Below, piece by piece: positions 35,817-45,415 of a stretch of DNA of 64,000 nt. Under the pieces are notes generated by a model, which saw only the letters and a list, made by a program, of their open reading frames with translations, had not been told where the DNA came from and did not search any database. A program made the translations under genes and the position numbers. Every line of letters starts with the position of its first letter. Positions within the stretch are counted from its first letter, which is position 1. The stretch is from Bacteroidales bacterium (GTDB taxonomy: Bacteria > Bacteroidota > Bacteroidia > Bacteroidales > Tenuifilaceae): positions 310,001-374,000 of the forward strand of contig JACJXD010000001.1 in assembly GCA_020636845.1 (NCBI GenBank), in the 5' to 3' direction.

Positions 35817-35844
35817 TTTTTCTAATAATTTTTTCTACTTTCGG

Positions 35845-35879
35845 CAACAGGCATCTTTTTTAGGTGTCTGTTGTTTTTT
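35845..35879 (+). terminator. terminator after the DUF4389 gene
   Basis: CAACAGGCATC / GGTGTCTGTTG imperfect stem followed by six T, 23 bases before the next start codon. Confidence 0.65.
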
Positions 35880-35902
35880 AACAAATCAAAAACTTATTCA
35901 CT

Positions 35903-36388
35903 ATGGAACTTTATCCTATTCCACAACCAACCGAAATTTCTGAAAGAGAAAAGGAAGATGCTATGGGGGCCTATTTAATGATGTTTGCTTCGGCAGCACT
36001 GGGCTTACCATTTCCAATATTCAACTTAATTGCATCGGTTATTTACTACTTCGTAAACAAATCGAAAGGCCGTTTTGTGCAATTCCACTCACTTCAATCG
36101 CTTTACTCCCAACTACCTGTATCCATACTTAATAGCATATTGGTTATTTGGGCTCTAGTAAACTGGATAAAAAATCACCCTTTTACTAACCTTTTTTGGG
36201 GATTACTCTTTACCGCAATTATATTCAACATAGTTTACTTCATATTCAGTATTGTTGGCGCTGTTAAGGCTCATAACGGTCGGTTTTACTACTTTTTATT
36301 CTTCGGCAAATTATCCTTTATTCAGGCCTACAGAAAAAAAGACGCTCCTAAAGCAAACGAACTGGTAAACGAACCTCCCAAGTTTTAA
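35903..36388 (+). CDS. DUF4870 domain membrane protein
   Basis: 161 residues, three to four membrane helices. The motif KGRFVQFHSLQSLYSQ is the DUF4870 hallmark (the residues after the first hairpin). The N-terminus is soluble and acidic (SEREKEDAMGAYL). Function unknown. It ends 2 bases before the M48 peptidase start, so both are co-expressed. Confidence 0.8.
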   Translation: MELYPIPQPTEISEREKEDAMGAYLMMFASAALGLPFPIFNLIASVIYYFVNKSKGRFVQFHSLQSLYSQLPVSILNSILVIWALVNWIKNHPFTNLFWGLLFTAIIFNIVYFIFSIVGAVKAHNGRFYYFLFFGKLSFIQAYRKKDAPKANELVNEPPKF

Positions 36389-36390
36389 CA

Positions 36391-37176
36391 ATGAAAAAGG
36401 TATTTGTAGAATTACTAATCTTACTAGGCATAGGCGGCATCCTGTGGGCAATTTTTGCCCTCGTAATTAAACTGCCGGAACGACCAACTCTTATTTCTGC
36501 TGAAACGGAAAAGGCCATAGGAAGTAAAATGTACAACCAAATACTTGAAATGAATGGTTATGAAGCAATTAATAACCAAATTATAGATTCAATACTGTTG
36601 GCTACCGAGGATTCTTTAATGGCAAACTTGCCTAATTCGCAATTCACCTATAATATTTCCATTGTAAATAGCGAAACGGTAAACGCATTTGCACTGCCGG
36701 GAGGTTATATTATCATCACAAAAAAAATGGTTCAACTATGCGATACACCCGAAGAATTACTATCGGTAATTTGTCATGAAATTGGACATATCGAAAAAAG
36801 ACATGTAATTACAAGATTAGTTAAAGAAGTTGGTTTGAAACTATTGACTTCCAACGATAGTTACGTTTCCGGAGAAATTGCCCGTCAACTTTTATCGCAA
36901 AAGTTTAACCGCTCACAGGAAGAGGAAGCCGACATGTTTTCGTGCAGCCTTATGCTAAAAATGGGCTTAGAACCCAGAACTTTGGCTACGGTTTTTCGAA
37001 AATTGAAAGAACAAAACAGCAATAACGAACTTCAAAATTTTGAGTTGATTTCATCGCATCCAAATCTTGATAAACGAATTAGTTACGTTCTCGCGTACAA
37101 AATACCCCATAACTTTAAAGCGCAAAAATCATCTCTAAACCTGAACCTACTAAAGGAAGAAATTTCCAATAACTGA
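36391..37176 (+). CDS. membrane-anchored M48 family metallopeptidase
   Basis: 261 residues. One N-terminal membrane helix (about 5-28), then an M48 core: zinc motif HEIGH in VICHEIGHIEKRHV (about 130-143) and third ligand Glu in EEEADMFSCSLM (about 187). SSHPNLDKRISYV closes the domain. The small size and single anchor resemble YggG/LoiP-like envelope proteases, not HtpX (four helices). It probably degrades or checks proteins at the membrane. It is coupled to the DUF4870 gene and converges on a kinase gene with an 8-base gap. Confidence 0.85.
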   Translation: MKKVFVELLILLGIGGILWAIFALVIKLPERPTLISAETEKAIGSKMYNQILEMNGYEAINNQIIDSILLATEDSLMANLPNSQFTYNISIVNSETVNAFALPGGYIIITKKMVQLCDTPEELLSVICHEIGHIEKRHVITRLVKEVGLKLLTSNDSYVSGEIARQLLSQKFNRSQEEEADMFSCSLMLKMGLEPRTLATVFRKLKEQNSNNELQNFELISSHPNLDKRISYVLAYKIPHNFKAQKSSLNLNLLKEEISNN

Positions 37177-37184
37177 CAAAATAT

Positions 37185-39254
37185 CTAGATTCTACTTGTC
37201 AAAATTTGATTTAAAATTGAATACAAGTTATCCCTTGCTATTGGTTTAGAAAGGTAGAAGTTACAACCGACGCTGATAGCCTTTTCGCTTTCGTTAGCCA
37301 TAGCATAAGCAGTTTGGGCAATGATAATAACATCACTATTAAACCTCCGAATTTCCTTTACAGCATCGTAACCTCCCAACACGGGCATTTTCACATCCAT
37401 CAGTATAATATCCACAACGTTGCTGTTTTTCATTAATACTAACGATTCGTTCCCATTCTTTGCCCATAAAACATTTGCACCTGTTGGCTTAAGCATCTCG
37501 TTTAGCAGCATGTAACTATGTTTATCGTCCTCTGTAATTAAAATAGTCTTTTTGGACAAATTGGGTGTGGTCGTAATGTTTTTAACACCATGGCCAACTT
37601 TATCGGCCTCTACGAATGGAAGCGTAAAAAAGAACGTTGTTCCTACACCCTCTTTAGATTCGAACCAAATTTTACCTCCCATTAACTCTACTATCGATTT
37701 ACAAATTGGTAATCCTAAGCCAGTTCCTTCGTGTTTCCGATTATACCGATTATCGACCTGTCCAAACTTTTCGAAAATCAACTGATTAAATTCTGAAGGA
37801 ATACCAATCCCCGAATCTTTAACATAAAATAAAAGGTTTTGACCTTCAACTTTATAGCCGAAATCTATTTCGCCGTTAAATGTAAACTTAATGGCATTGC
37901 TTAGCAAGTTATTCAACACCTGCGCCAGCCTCGATTCATCGGAAATAACCCAATCCGAATTATCGGGTAAGCCCTTAGTTGCAACAAAGTTTATGTTTTT
38001 ACTACTAGCATTCTGGTAATGAAGATTGTAAAGTTCTTCGATAGTGTTATTTAAACTAAACTTTTCGTTGTTAATTTTTAGCTGTTTTGCTTCTATTTTC
38101 GAAATATCAATAATATCGTTAATTACATTTAGCAACCGTTTGGATCCAGTATTTATAATGCCAATGTACTCTTTCGTGACTTCTGGACTATAGTCCTTTG
38201 TTAGCAACAGATTAGAAAAACCCTGTATCGCATTCATTGGAGTTCTAATTTCGTGCGACATGTTTGCCAAGAATGCAGATTTTAACATGTTAGCCTCTTC
38301 GGCCTTTTCCTTTGCCAACTTTAACTCCTCTTCAACCTTTTTTCTATAATCAATCTCTGCAATTAAGCGCGAATTTATCCCTCGAACGCTTCGGTTATTA
38401 TGCAAAATAAGCCCTAAAACAATGGTAATTAAAACCGATACAATAAAGCTGAATATGAATAAGTTAGATTTTAGTATCTGTTGCTTTCTCCAACCCAATT
38501 TAGGAATTGCTATTAATCTCCATTTTCCCCCAGGAATATCAACATTAACAATAATCGGGTTTTGATTTAGTAACTCTGCTTTTCCATAAAAAACATTTCC
38601 TAATTCGCCTGTCGCATCTTCACCCTGAATGGCAATTGAAAGATTCGATGCAGATGTCACTCCTGCTGAATTTAAAATACCATTGTAGTAAGCAACTATA
38701 GATGCTATTCCCCAATACCTTTCTGGTTTCTCTTTTTTTGCTTCAATATAAATAGGCGTTCTTTGAATTAATCCAATTCCTCCCTGAACTAGATTCACAG
38801 GCCCTGCAATTATTGGTGCTTTTGTCTCCATTGCCCTTTTCACAGAACTCCATTGGCTTTTGTTTTCGGGGTAATAAAGTCCGTAAACTTTTTCGTTGCT
38901 TTCTACCGGAAATACCATAAAAACCCTATTATCGGGCGCTAAAGCTATATTCCGAATGTTATGGCATTCGTCCAATGCCATTTTTCCTAAAGCATTGAAC
39001 TGCTCCTGCGTAATATAGCCTTGAAACCTTATGAGATGAATTATCCCTTCCGTTAAATTAAAAGTAGATCGAATTTCCCCTTCTAACCTCTTACCTAGTA
39101 TATTAATTTCCGTTAATACGCGCATTCTCTCATCAGATTGCTTTTTCTGAAAATCGATTCGGGCAGCGAAAAAACTAATTGCCATTAACAAGGAAAAGAT
39201 GGAAACTAGTAAGAAAAAAGATAAATAATGGTGAGTTCGGTCTTGATTTTTCAT
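37185..39254 (-). CDS. CHASE-domain hybrid histidine kinase
   Basis: 689 residues. Membrane helix 1 (about 11-30), a periplasmic CHASE domain (about 45-270; NIRNIALAPDNRVFMVFP, GPVNLVQGGIGLIQRTPIY), membrane helix 2 (about 263-285), a coiled coil, HisKA with SHEIRTPMNA (His about 337), HATPase_c (RLAQVLNNLLSNAIKF, DSGIGIP, GTGLGLPICK) and a receiver with ITEDD, LMDVKMP and SKPIA. CHASE domains sense small molecules outside the membrane. No response partner lies nearby. Its C-terminal half resembles that of the kinase at 6306-7727. Confidence 0.88.
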   Translation of the reverse strand: MKNQDRTHHYLSFFLLVSIFSLLMAISFFAARIDFQKKQSDERMRVLTEINILGKRLEGEIRSTFNLTEGIIHLIRFQGYITQEQFNALGKMALDECHNIRNIALAPDNRVFMVFPVESNEKVYGLYYPENKSQWSSVKRAMETKAPIIAGPVNLVQGGIGLIQRTPIYIEAKKEKPERYWGIASIVAYYNGILNSAGVTSASNLSIAIQGEDATGELGNVFYGKAELLNQNPIIVNVDIPGGKWRLIAIPKLGWRKQQILKSNLFIFSFIVSVLITIVLGLILHNNRSVRGINSRLIAEIDYRKKVEEELKLAKEKAEEANMLKSAFLANMSHEIRTPMNAIQGFSNLLLTKDYSPEVTKEYIGIINTGSKRLLNVINDIIDISKIEAKQLKINNEKFSLNNTIEELYNLHYQNASSKNINFVATKGLPDNSDWVISDESRLAQVLNNLLSNAIKFTFNGEIDFGYKVEGQNLLFYVKDSGIGIPSEFNQLIFEKFGQVDNRYNRKHEGTGLGLPICKSIVELMGGKIWFESKEGVGTTFFFTLPFVEADKVGHGVKNITTTPNLSKKTILITEDDKHSYMLLNEMLKPTGANVLWAKNGNESLVLMKNSNVVDIILMDVKMPVLGGYDAVKEIRRFNSDVIIIAQTAYAMANESEKAISVGCNFYLSKPIARDNLYSILNQILTSRI

Positions 39255-39361
39255 TGCAATATGTTTCTACACAACATACAAATGCTTGAACAAAGTAAGA
39301 AAAATTACAATAAATAAACCATTCTATATAGATATACTTTTGCTTTTTTAATCAAAAAAAC

Positions 39362-39399
39362 AAAAACACCATTGCAATTAATTTGGCAATGGTGTTTTT
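39362..39399 (-). terminator. terminator of sucD
   Basis: AAAACACCATTGC / GCAATGGTGTTTT, a 13-bp perfect stem with a 10-base loop. Confidence 0.85.
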
Positions 39400-39434
39400 A
39401 TAAAGTACCCGGAAAATATCCTCTTAAACCAAGA

Positions 39435-40307
39435 TTAGTTTAACAAATCGTACATCGCCTTTCCTATATCGGCTAACGATTCTACCACCGTAAGCCCACA
39501 TTCTCTCATAATTTTCATTTTTGCAGCAGCAGTATCGGCCGAGCCTCCAATTATGGCACCAGCGTGACCCATTCTACGGCCCTTTGGAGCTGTTTGCCCG
39601 GCAATAAATCCAACAACCGGTTTTGTTCCATACTCCTTTATCCATCTGGCTGCGTCGGTTTCCATGCTACCACCAATTTCACCAATTATAATTATTCCGT
39701 GTGTATCGGGATCGTTCATTAACAGTTTAACGGCTTCAACCGTAGGCGTTCCAATTATTTGATCCCCCCCAATACCTATGCACGTACTCTGTCCAAGGCC
39801 TAACTTGGTCAACTGATCAACCGTTTCGTACGACAATGTTCCTGAACGGGATATTACTCCAACATGCCCCTTCTTATGAATAAAACCAGGCATAATTCCA
39901 ACCTTTGCTTCTCCCGGCGTAATAACACCCGGGCAATTGGGTCCTATTAATCTGGTTTCCGGATGATCGCTTAAAATATGTTTAACTCGCACCATATCGG
40001 CTACTGGAATACCTTCGCTAATGCATGCAACCAACTTAATTCCTGCTGCTGCGGCTTCTATAATTCCATCGGCAGCATAAACTGGCGGTACAAATATTAC
40101 GGAAACATCTGCCCCTGTGGCTTCAACAGCATCCAAAACCGTATTAAAAACCGGAAGGTTTAAATGCGTTTGCCCTCCTTTACCAGGAGTAACCCCCCCA
40201 ACTACATTTGTTCCGTATTCTATCATTTGCGAAGCATGAAAGGTTCCTTCGCTTCCAGTAAATCCTTGAACAATTACCCGAGAATTTTTATTAACAAGTA
40301 CGCTCAT
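39435..40307 (-). CDS. sucD: succinyl-CoA ligase alpha subunit
   Basis: 290 residues. CoA/nucleotide signatures are GFTGSEGTFHASQM, GGVTPGKGGQTH and GPNCPGVITPGE. The phospho-His lies in GRRMGHAGAIIGG (His about 245), the active-site signature of the alpha subunit. It forms succinate plus NTP from succinyl-CoA with SucC. No sucC is in the window, though the two are usually adjacent. It is monocistronic with a strong terminator. Confidence 0.95.
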   Translation of the reverse strand: MSVLVNKNSRVIVQGFTGSEGTFHASQMIEYGTNVVGGVTPGKGGQTHLNLPVFNTVLDAVEATGADVSVIFVPPVYAADGIIEAAAAGIKLVACISEGIPVADMVRVKHILSDHPETRLIGPNCPGVITPGEAKVGIMPGFIHKKGHVGVISRSGTLSYETVDQLTKLGLGQSTCIGIGGDQIIGTPTVEAVKLLMNDPDTHGIIIIGEIGGSMETDAARWIKEYGTKPVVGFIAGQTAPKGRRMGHAGAIIGGSADTAAAKMKIMRECGLTVVESLADIGKAMYDLLN

Positions 40308-40537
40308 TTAATTAACTGTTTTTTAGTGAGTTAACAAAATACATGCTGTAAAGTTATGTTTAAGGGCATGTTTTTAAAATTAGGTTCAAACGTAATGCTT
40401 TTTATACAAATTTCCAATGTCTTTTGATTGCAAAAAGATTAAATTTTAAAAGATTTTTCCGACAGCATTTTTTAGTACCTTGTGAGGTAAAATGTAGAAT
40501 ATCGGCATCATCATAATTCACTATAAACTAATTTAAT

Positions 40538-41995
40538 ATGAATAAAGTAACCCCAAAACTTGAGAATCTTGGCGAAATTTTTCCCGACAATTGGTCCGAA
40601 GAGCAGAAGGCAAAGGGAAAAACAATTTTTCTAAAATATCTAAGCGAAAAAGCGCACAAATTTTATGGCGGCAAAGTACAAATTGCCCCCAAAGCGCCTG
40701 TTTTAGGGTTTAACTGGTTTAATGTTTGGTACACTCCCGGTGTTTCAAAAGTATCTACAACCATTAGGGACAACAACGACGCCTCGTTTGAACTTTCAAA
40801 CAGGGGAAATTTGGTTGCCGTGGTAAGCGATTCCACACGAGTTCTTGGCGATGGCGATTGCACCCCTCCGGGAGGACTTGGCGTTATGGAAGGAAAAGCC
40901 TTTTTGATGAAATACTTGGGAGGTATAGATGCTGTAGCACTCTGTGTGGATAGCAAAGGGAAAGACGGCAAAAACGATCCTGAAAAAATCATCGAATTCG
41001 TTAAAATGTGCCAGCACAGCTTTGGAGCGGTAAACCTTGAGGATATTTCGCAACCAAATTGTTACCGAGTACTCGATGCTCTTCGCGAAGAATGCACAAT
41101 TCCCGTTTGGCACGACGATGCTCAGGGAACGGCTTGTGTTACCCTTGCCGGATTGCTTAACGCGCTAAAACTTGCCAACAAAAAACTAAGCGATGTCCGT
41201 ATTGTATTTTTTGGTGCAGGCGCTTCGAACACAACCATTGCACGACTAATTATTACCGATGGCGGCGATCCAAAAAAAATGGTAATGTTCGATTCAAAAG
41301 GAACTCTTCATCGTAAACGCGAAGATATTAAAGCCGATAAACGTTTCTATCGAAAATGGGAAATTTGCGAACAAACAAACCCTAACTGCATAAAAACCAT
41401 GGAAGAGGCTATAAAGGATGCGGATGTGCTTATATCCCTTTCTACTCCGGGCCCCGACACAATTAAGCAGGATTGGGTAAAACTGATGGCAAACAAATCG
41501 GTTGTGTTTGCCTGTGCCAATCCTGTTCCCGAAATATACCCTTATGCAGCCAAGGAAGCCGGGGCATATATTGTTGCCACGGGACGTGGCGATTTTCCCA
41601 ATCAAGTTAACAACTCCATTGGTTTTCCAGGAATATTAAAGGGAGCTTTACTTGTTCAAGCATCAAAAATAACGGATAATATGGCTATTGCCGCAGCACA
41701 CTCTTTGGCCAATTACGCCGAGAAGCGTGGAATTAATGTTGAAAATATCGTTCCGACTATGGACGAAGCCGACGTTTTCCCTGTTGAAGCTGCAGATGTT
41801 GCCACTCAGGCAATTAAAGATGGTGTTGCGCGAAAGCCCATGAGTTGGGAAGACGCTTACAATGCTGCTAAAAAGGATATTGAATATTCTCGCTCTATGG
41901 CTCAATCGCTTCACGATAATGGATTTATTGCTGATCCACCATCCGAAATGCTCGACGAAGCCTTGCAATGGACTATTTCACAAATTGAAAAATAG
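40538..41995 (+). CDS. NAD(P)-dependent malic enzyme
   Basis: 485 residues, the malic domain followed by the NAD-binding domain, without the C-terminal phosphotransacetylase-like domain of MaeB. Motifs: YTPGVSKVST, NLVAVVSDSTRVLGDGD, VNLEDISQPNCY, VWHDDAQGTACV, FFGAGASNTTIARL, FACANPVPEIYP and TGRGDFPNQVNNSIGFPG. It decarboxylates malate to pyruvate. It is monocistronic, with a strong terminator. Confidence 0.92.
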   Translation: MNKVTPKLENLGEIFPDNWSEEQKAKGKTIFLKYLSEKAHKFYGGKVQIAPKAPVLGFNWFNVWYTPGVSKVSTTIRDNNDASFELSNRGNLVAVVSDSTRVLGDGDCTPPGGLGVMEGKAFLMKYLGGIDAVALCVDSKGKDGKNDPEKIIEFVKMCQHSFGAVNLEDISQPNCYRVLDALREECTIPVWHDDAQGTACVTLAGLLNALKLANKKLSDVRIVFFGAGASNTTIARLIITDGGDPKKMVMFDSKGTLHRKREDIKADKRFYRKWEICEQTNPNCIKTMEEAIKDADVLISLSTPGPDTIKQDWVKLMANKSVVFACANPVPEIYPYAAKEAGAYIVATGRGDFPNQVNNSIGFPGILKGALLVQASKITDNMAIAAAHSLANYAEKRGINVENIVPTMDEADVFPVEAADVATQAIKDGVARKPMSWEDAYNAAKKDIEYSRSMAQSLHDNGFIADPPSEMLDEALQWTISQIEK

Positions 41996-42001
41996 TAAGA
42001 C

Positions 42002-42031
42002 AAAAAAAGCCCCTTAAAACGGGGCTTTTTT
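42002..42031. terminator. bidirectional terminator between malic enzyme and symporter
   Basis: AAAAAGCCCC-TTAAAAC-GGGGCTTTTT between convergent genes. Confidence 0.85.
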
Positions 42032-42034
42032 ATT

Positions 42035-43450
42035 CTAATCTTTTATTGGCTTAAACGTTCCTGATTTTAATAACTTTAAATATCCATCGGCTTCAGCCTT
42101 CATAACAGGAAACAGCATAAGTAATGCTATAAGATTGGGAATAGTCATAAAGGTTATAACCATATCAACAAAATGCCAAACCAAATCTATTCCCCAAACT
42201 GACCCAAAGAACACGAAAAGGGTAAAAACATAGTAATATATTTTAATCGCCTTATCTCCAAATACATATTGCACGGTTCGTGTTCCATAGTACGACCAAC
42301 TTATAATGGTTGAAAAAGCAAAAAGAAGCAAACTTATGGCAACTAAATGCCTAGCTATAAAACCTATGCCAATTTTTCCAAGCCCTTCTTCAAATCCGGC
42401 AACGGTCATTCCAACTCCTTTAACTGCCCCATCAATATGCCAAACACCGGTAAGTACGATAACCAATGCTGTAAGTGTACAAATAATAATAGTATCGATA
42501 AAAGGCTCCAGTGAAGCAACAAAGCCCTCACGCATAGGATACTCCGTTTTAGCCGCAGCATGTGCCATTGGAGCGGAACCTTGTCCAGCCTCGTTCGAAA
42601 ACAATCCCCTGCGAACGCCCCAAATCATTGTCATAAAAAATGTAGAACCAACAAAGCCCCCTGTCGCTGCCTGGCCTGTAAATGCACTTTTCACAATTAA
42701 TGCAAAGGCTCTAGGAATATCGGCATAGTGTATTCCAATAACCACAATCGCAGAAACAAAGTATAAGACTGCCATTATAGGTACAAGCCTAGAAGTTACA
42801 TTAGCTATTCGTTTTATTCCTCCCACAACTACTAAAAAAACCAACAACGAAATAGCCAAACCTGTATATACAACGGGAATGCTGTAACTAGTATTTAGCA
42901 CATCGGCAATTGAATTAGCCTGAGCCATATTTCCTGTTCCTAACGAGCAAAGTATTCCGGCAAATGCAAAAAAGATTGCAAGTCGTTTTGCCCAGACGCC
43001 AAGTTTATCCTTCAACCCTCTTTCTATATAGTACATTGGACCTCCCGACACAGACCCGTCGGCATTTATTTTTCTATACTTTTGAGCAAGTGTACACTCT
43101 ACCATTTTTAACATCATGCCAAAAAATCCCGTAACCCACAGCCAGAAAATAGCTCCCGGACCTCCAAAGTAAATGGCAAGCGTTACACCAACAATATTAC
43201 CAGTTCCTACCGTTCCGGACAACGCAGTTGTTAATGCCTTAAAATGACTCACATCACCTGTATCGGTATGCTTGCTGTACTTTCCCTTTACAAGATCGAT
43301 TGCATGACGAAAACGTGTTACCTGAAGAAACTTTAATCGAATGGAATAGTATATTCCTGTTGGCACAAGTAACGCCAAAATCAAATATCCGCCCACGTAC
43401 TCATTGTAAAGTTGTATTACATGGTCGAAGGCTTCCAAAAAAGCATTCAT
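42035..43450 (-). CDS. alanine/glycine:cation symporter (AGCS family)
   Basis: 471 residues, about 10-11 membrane helices. AGCS signatures: GTVGTGNIVGVTLAI, GGPMYYIERGLK, FSNEAGQGSAPMAHAAAKT and EPFIDTIIICTLTALVI. It imports alanine or glycine with Na+. It is monocistronic, with about 150 bases between it and the divergent mnmE. Confidence 0.93.
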   Translation of the reverse strand: MNAFLEAFDHVIQLYNEYVGGYLILALLVPTGIYYSIRLKFLQVTRFRHAIDLVKGKYSKHTDTGDVSHFKALTTALSGTVGTGNIVGVTLAIYFGGPGAIFWLWVTGFFGMMLKMVECTLAQKYRKINADGSVSGGPMYYIERGLKDKLGVWAKRLAIFFAFAGILCSLGTGNMAQANSIADVLNTSYSIPVVYTGLAISLLVFLVVVGGIKRIANVTSRLVPIMAVLYFVSAIVVIGIHYADIPRAFALIVKSAFTGQAATGGFVGSTFFMTMIWGVRRGLFSNEAGQGSAPMAHAAAKTEYPMREGFVASLEPFIDTIIICTLTALVIVLTGVWHIDGAVKGVGMTVAGFEEGLGKIGIGFIARHLVAISLLLFAFSTIISWSYYGTRTVQYVFGDKAIKIYYYVFTLFVFFGSVWGIDLVWHFVDMVITFMTIPNLIALLMLFPVMKAEADGYLKLLKSGTFKPIKD

Positions 43451-43576
43451 TTTTAATTGGTTTAGGTTTGGTAGATTTGGTTAAGTTTAGTGGATAAAAA
43501 TAATTTTTTGAAAGAAAATACACAAATTTCAACACATTCATTACCTGTAACGCTAAGGTAATATTAATAATAACGA

Positions 43577-43584
43577 TAACTTTG
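43577..43584 (+). promoter_or_regulatory. -7 promoter element for mnmE
   Basis: TAACTTTG, 20 bases before ATG 43605. Confidence 0.6.
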
Positions 43585-43604
43585 CAAGCATAAACATCTT
43601 AAAA

Positions 43605-45002
43605 ATGAATACCGATACAACCATAGTTGCAATTGCCACTCCTCCGGGAATGGGTGCTATTGCAGTTATTCGCTTAAGCGGAAACCTAGCCATTTCTATT
43701 GTTGACTCAGTTTTTGTTTCAAATAGTAAATCGAAAAAGTTAAGCAAACAAAAAGCCTATACAATTCACTATGGTTCTATCGTTGATGGCAACAGAGTAA
43801 TCGACGATGTGTTGGTATCGATATTTAAAGCACCGCACTCCTACACCGGCGAAAATATTGCAGAGGTTTCGTGTCACGGTTCAGTAGTAATCCAGCAGCA
43901 ACTGCTCGAACTATTTGTTCGTCAGGGCGCTCAAATGGCAAAACCAGGCGAATTCACCCTTAGAGCATTTTTAAATGGAAAGTTAGACCTTTCGCAGGCC
44001 GAGGCTATTGCCGACCTAATTGCATCGACCAGCGAGACTGCCCGACGAGTAGCCATGCACCAAATGCGCGGAGGCTTTTCCAATAAACTGGCAGAACTAC
44101 GCGAACAACTATTAAAATTCACCTCGCTAATAGAACTGGAACTGGACTTTGCCGACGAAGATGTGGAGTTTGCCAACCGCAATGATTTAGTTGCCCTTAT
44201 TAATAGCATACTAGCAGAAATAAACAAGTTGGCGTCTTCGTTTAGCTTGGGAAATGCAATAAAATCGGGAATTCCTGTTGCCATTGTAGGGAAACCGAAT
44301 GTTGGCAAATCAACCTTGCTAAACCGTTTACTTAACGAGGAGAAAGCCATAGTATCGGAAATAGCCGGAACAACCCGCGACACCATTGAGGATACCATTC
44401 ACCTTAACGGGCTAAACTTCAGATTTATCGACACTGCCGGACTAAGACAAACCACCAACGAAATAGAATCTATAGGAGTTAAACGTGCTCTAAATAAAAT
44501 TGAACAGGCTCGTATTATCTTATATCTTGTTGATGCACAGGAAGAAAAAGAAACCATACTGAATGAGGTAAACAAAATTGCTAAAAAAATTACGGATAGT
44601 CAGAAATTAATTGTGCTTGTGAACAAGGAAGATAAATCTGATTCTAACCATGTTGCACCGGTAATCGACGAACTTAACGCCCGTAATATTTTAACCATAG
44701 CCACATCGGCCAAGTTCGGACAAAATATTGAGGAATTACAGCAAAAATTAGTAGAACTTGGTAAAGTTGATATGCCCGAAAACGAGGATGTTATCGTTAC
44801 AAATGTTCGTCATTACAACGCCTTAATTAACACACGTAAAAGTTTAGAAGAGGTACTTAAAGGCATACACAACAACATTTCGGAAGAATTTCTATCCATA
44901 GATATACGAGAAGCCATCAACTATTTAGGTGAAATTACCGGCGAAATTTCCAACGAAGAAGTCTTAGGCTTCATCTTTTCAAAATTCTGCATCGGCAAAT
45001 AA
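43605..45002 (+). CDS. mnmE: tRNA modification GTPase MnmE
   Basis: 465 residues. The N-terminal tetrahydrofolate-binding domain opens TTIVAIATPPGMGAIAVIRLSG. The G domain inserted in the helical domain shows GKPNVGKSTLLN (about 226), GTTRDTIED and DTAGLRQT. The C-terminus is CIGK, the family C-x-G-K end. With MnmG it makes the 5-carboxymethylaminomethyl group on wobble uridine of tRNAs. It is the last housekeeping gene before the catabolic island. Confidence 0.96.
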   Translation: MNTDTTIVAIATPPGMGAIAVIRLSGNLAISIVDSVFVSNSKSKKLSKQKAYTIHYGSIVDGNRVIDDVLVSIFKAPHSYTGENIAEVSCHGSVVIQQQLLELFVRQGAQMAKPGEFTLRAFLNGKLDLSQAEAIADLIASTSETARRVAMHQMRGGFSNKLAELREQLLKFTSLIELELDFADEDVEFANRNDLVALINSILAEINKLASSFSLGNAIKSGIPVAIVGKPNVGKSTLLNRLLNEEKAIVSEIAGTTRDTIEDTIHLNGLNFRFIDTAGLRQTTNEIESIGVKRALNKIEQARIILYLVDAQEEKETILNEVNKIAKKITDSQKLIVLVNKEDKSDSNHVAPVIDELNARNILTIATSAKFGQNIEELQQKLVELGKVDMPENEDVIVTNVRHYNALINTRKSLEEVLKGIHNNISEEFLSIDIREAINYLGEITGEISNEEVLGFIFSKFCIGK

Positions 45003-45415
45003 TCCTTTACAACATTGAATTCCAAATAGAGGTTTGTGCGGAAATATTTTCCATGCGCTCCCCGGCTCCATCTATATCTCCAGGAAAAGGTTGCCATTTT
45101 TATTTACTGCTTAAATTAAACCCCTGACAGGGTTTTGAACCCTGTCAGGGGTAATGGACCACCCGCTGCCATTCTCATTTACTGCCTAAATCCCTGACAG
45201 GGTTTTAAACCCTGTCAGGGATAAAAAAACTAGAAGACTATATTTGTTTTATAATCATCACTTTAAAAATGATGAAAATATACTTATCTACAATCGATAT
45301 AGACAATTATTCTATATAAAATTATTTTTACTTAATATTTATTCCATATTTTTCAACAAATACAACAAGTTCTATTTAATCATTGTATCTTGTAAGGATT
45401 TTATTCTAATACGAT
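45003..45415. repeat. non-coding stretch with two palindromic repeats at the left border of the island
   Basis: No gene is seen. Two tandem copies of a tag + palindrome unit occur. Copy A (about 45093-45151) has 14-bp perfect arms CCCCTGACAGGGTT / AACCCTGTCAGGGG with a 3-base spacer (45121-45151). Copy B (about 45168-45221) has 15-bp perfect arms at 45191-45221. Both follow the tag ATTTACTGC(C/T)TAAAT seen at 2.8-2.9 kb. The last 190 bases before xdhA are AT-rich. TATCTTGT near 45387 is a weak -7 candidate. Confidence 0.75.

Noticed and set aside
43931..44398. 155-codon reverse open frame inside mnmE
   Set aside because: It is antisense to a strongly conserved gene, has low-complexity Ser/Ala content and matches no known domain.
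45093..45221. CRISPR array
   Set aside because: Only two repeats, each an internal palindrome, with no regular spacers and no cas genes.
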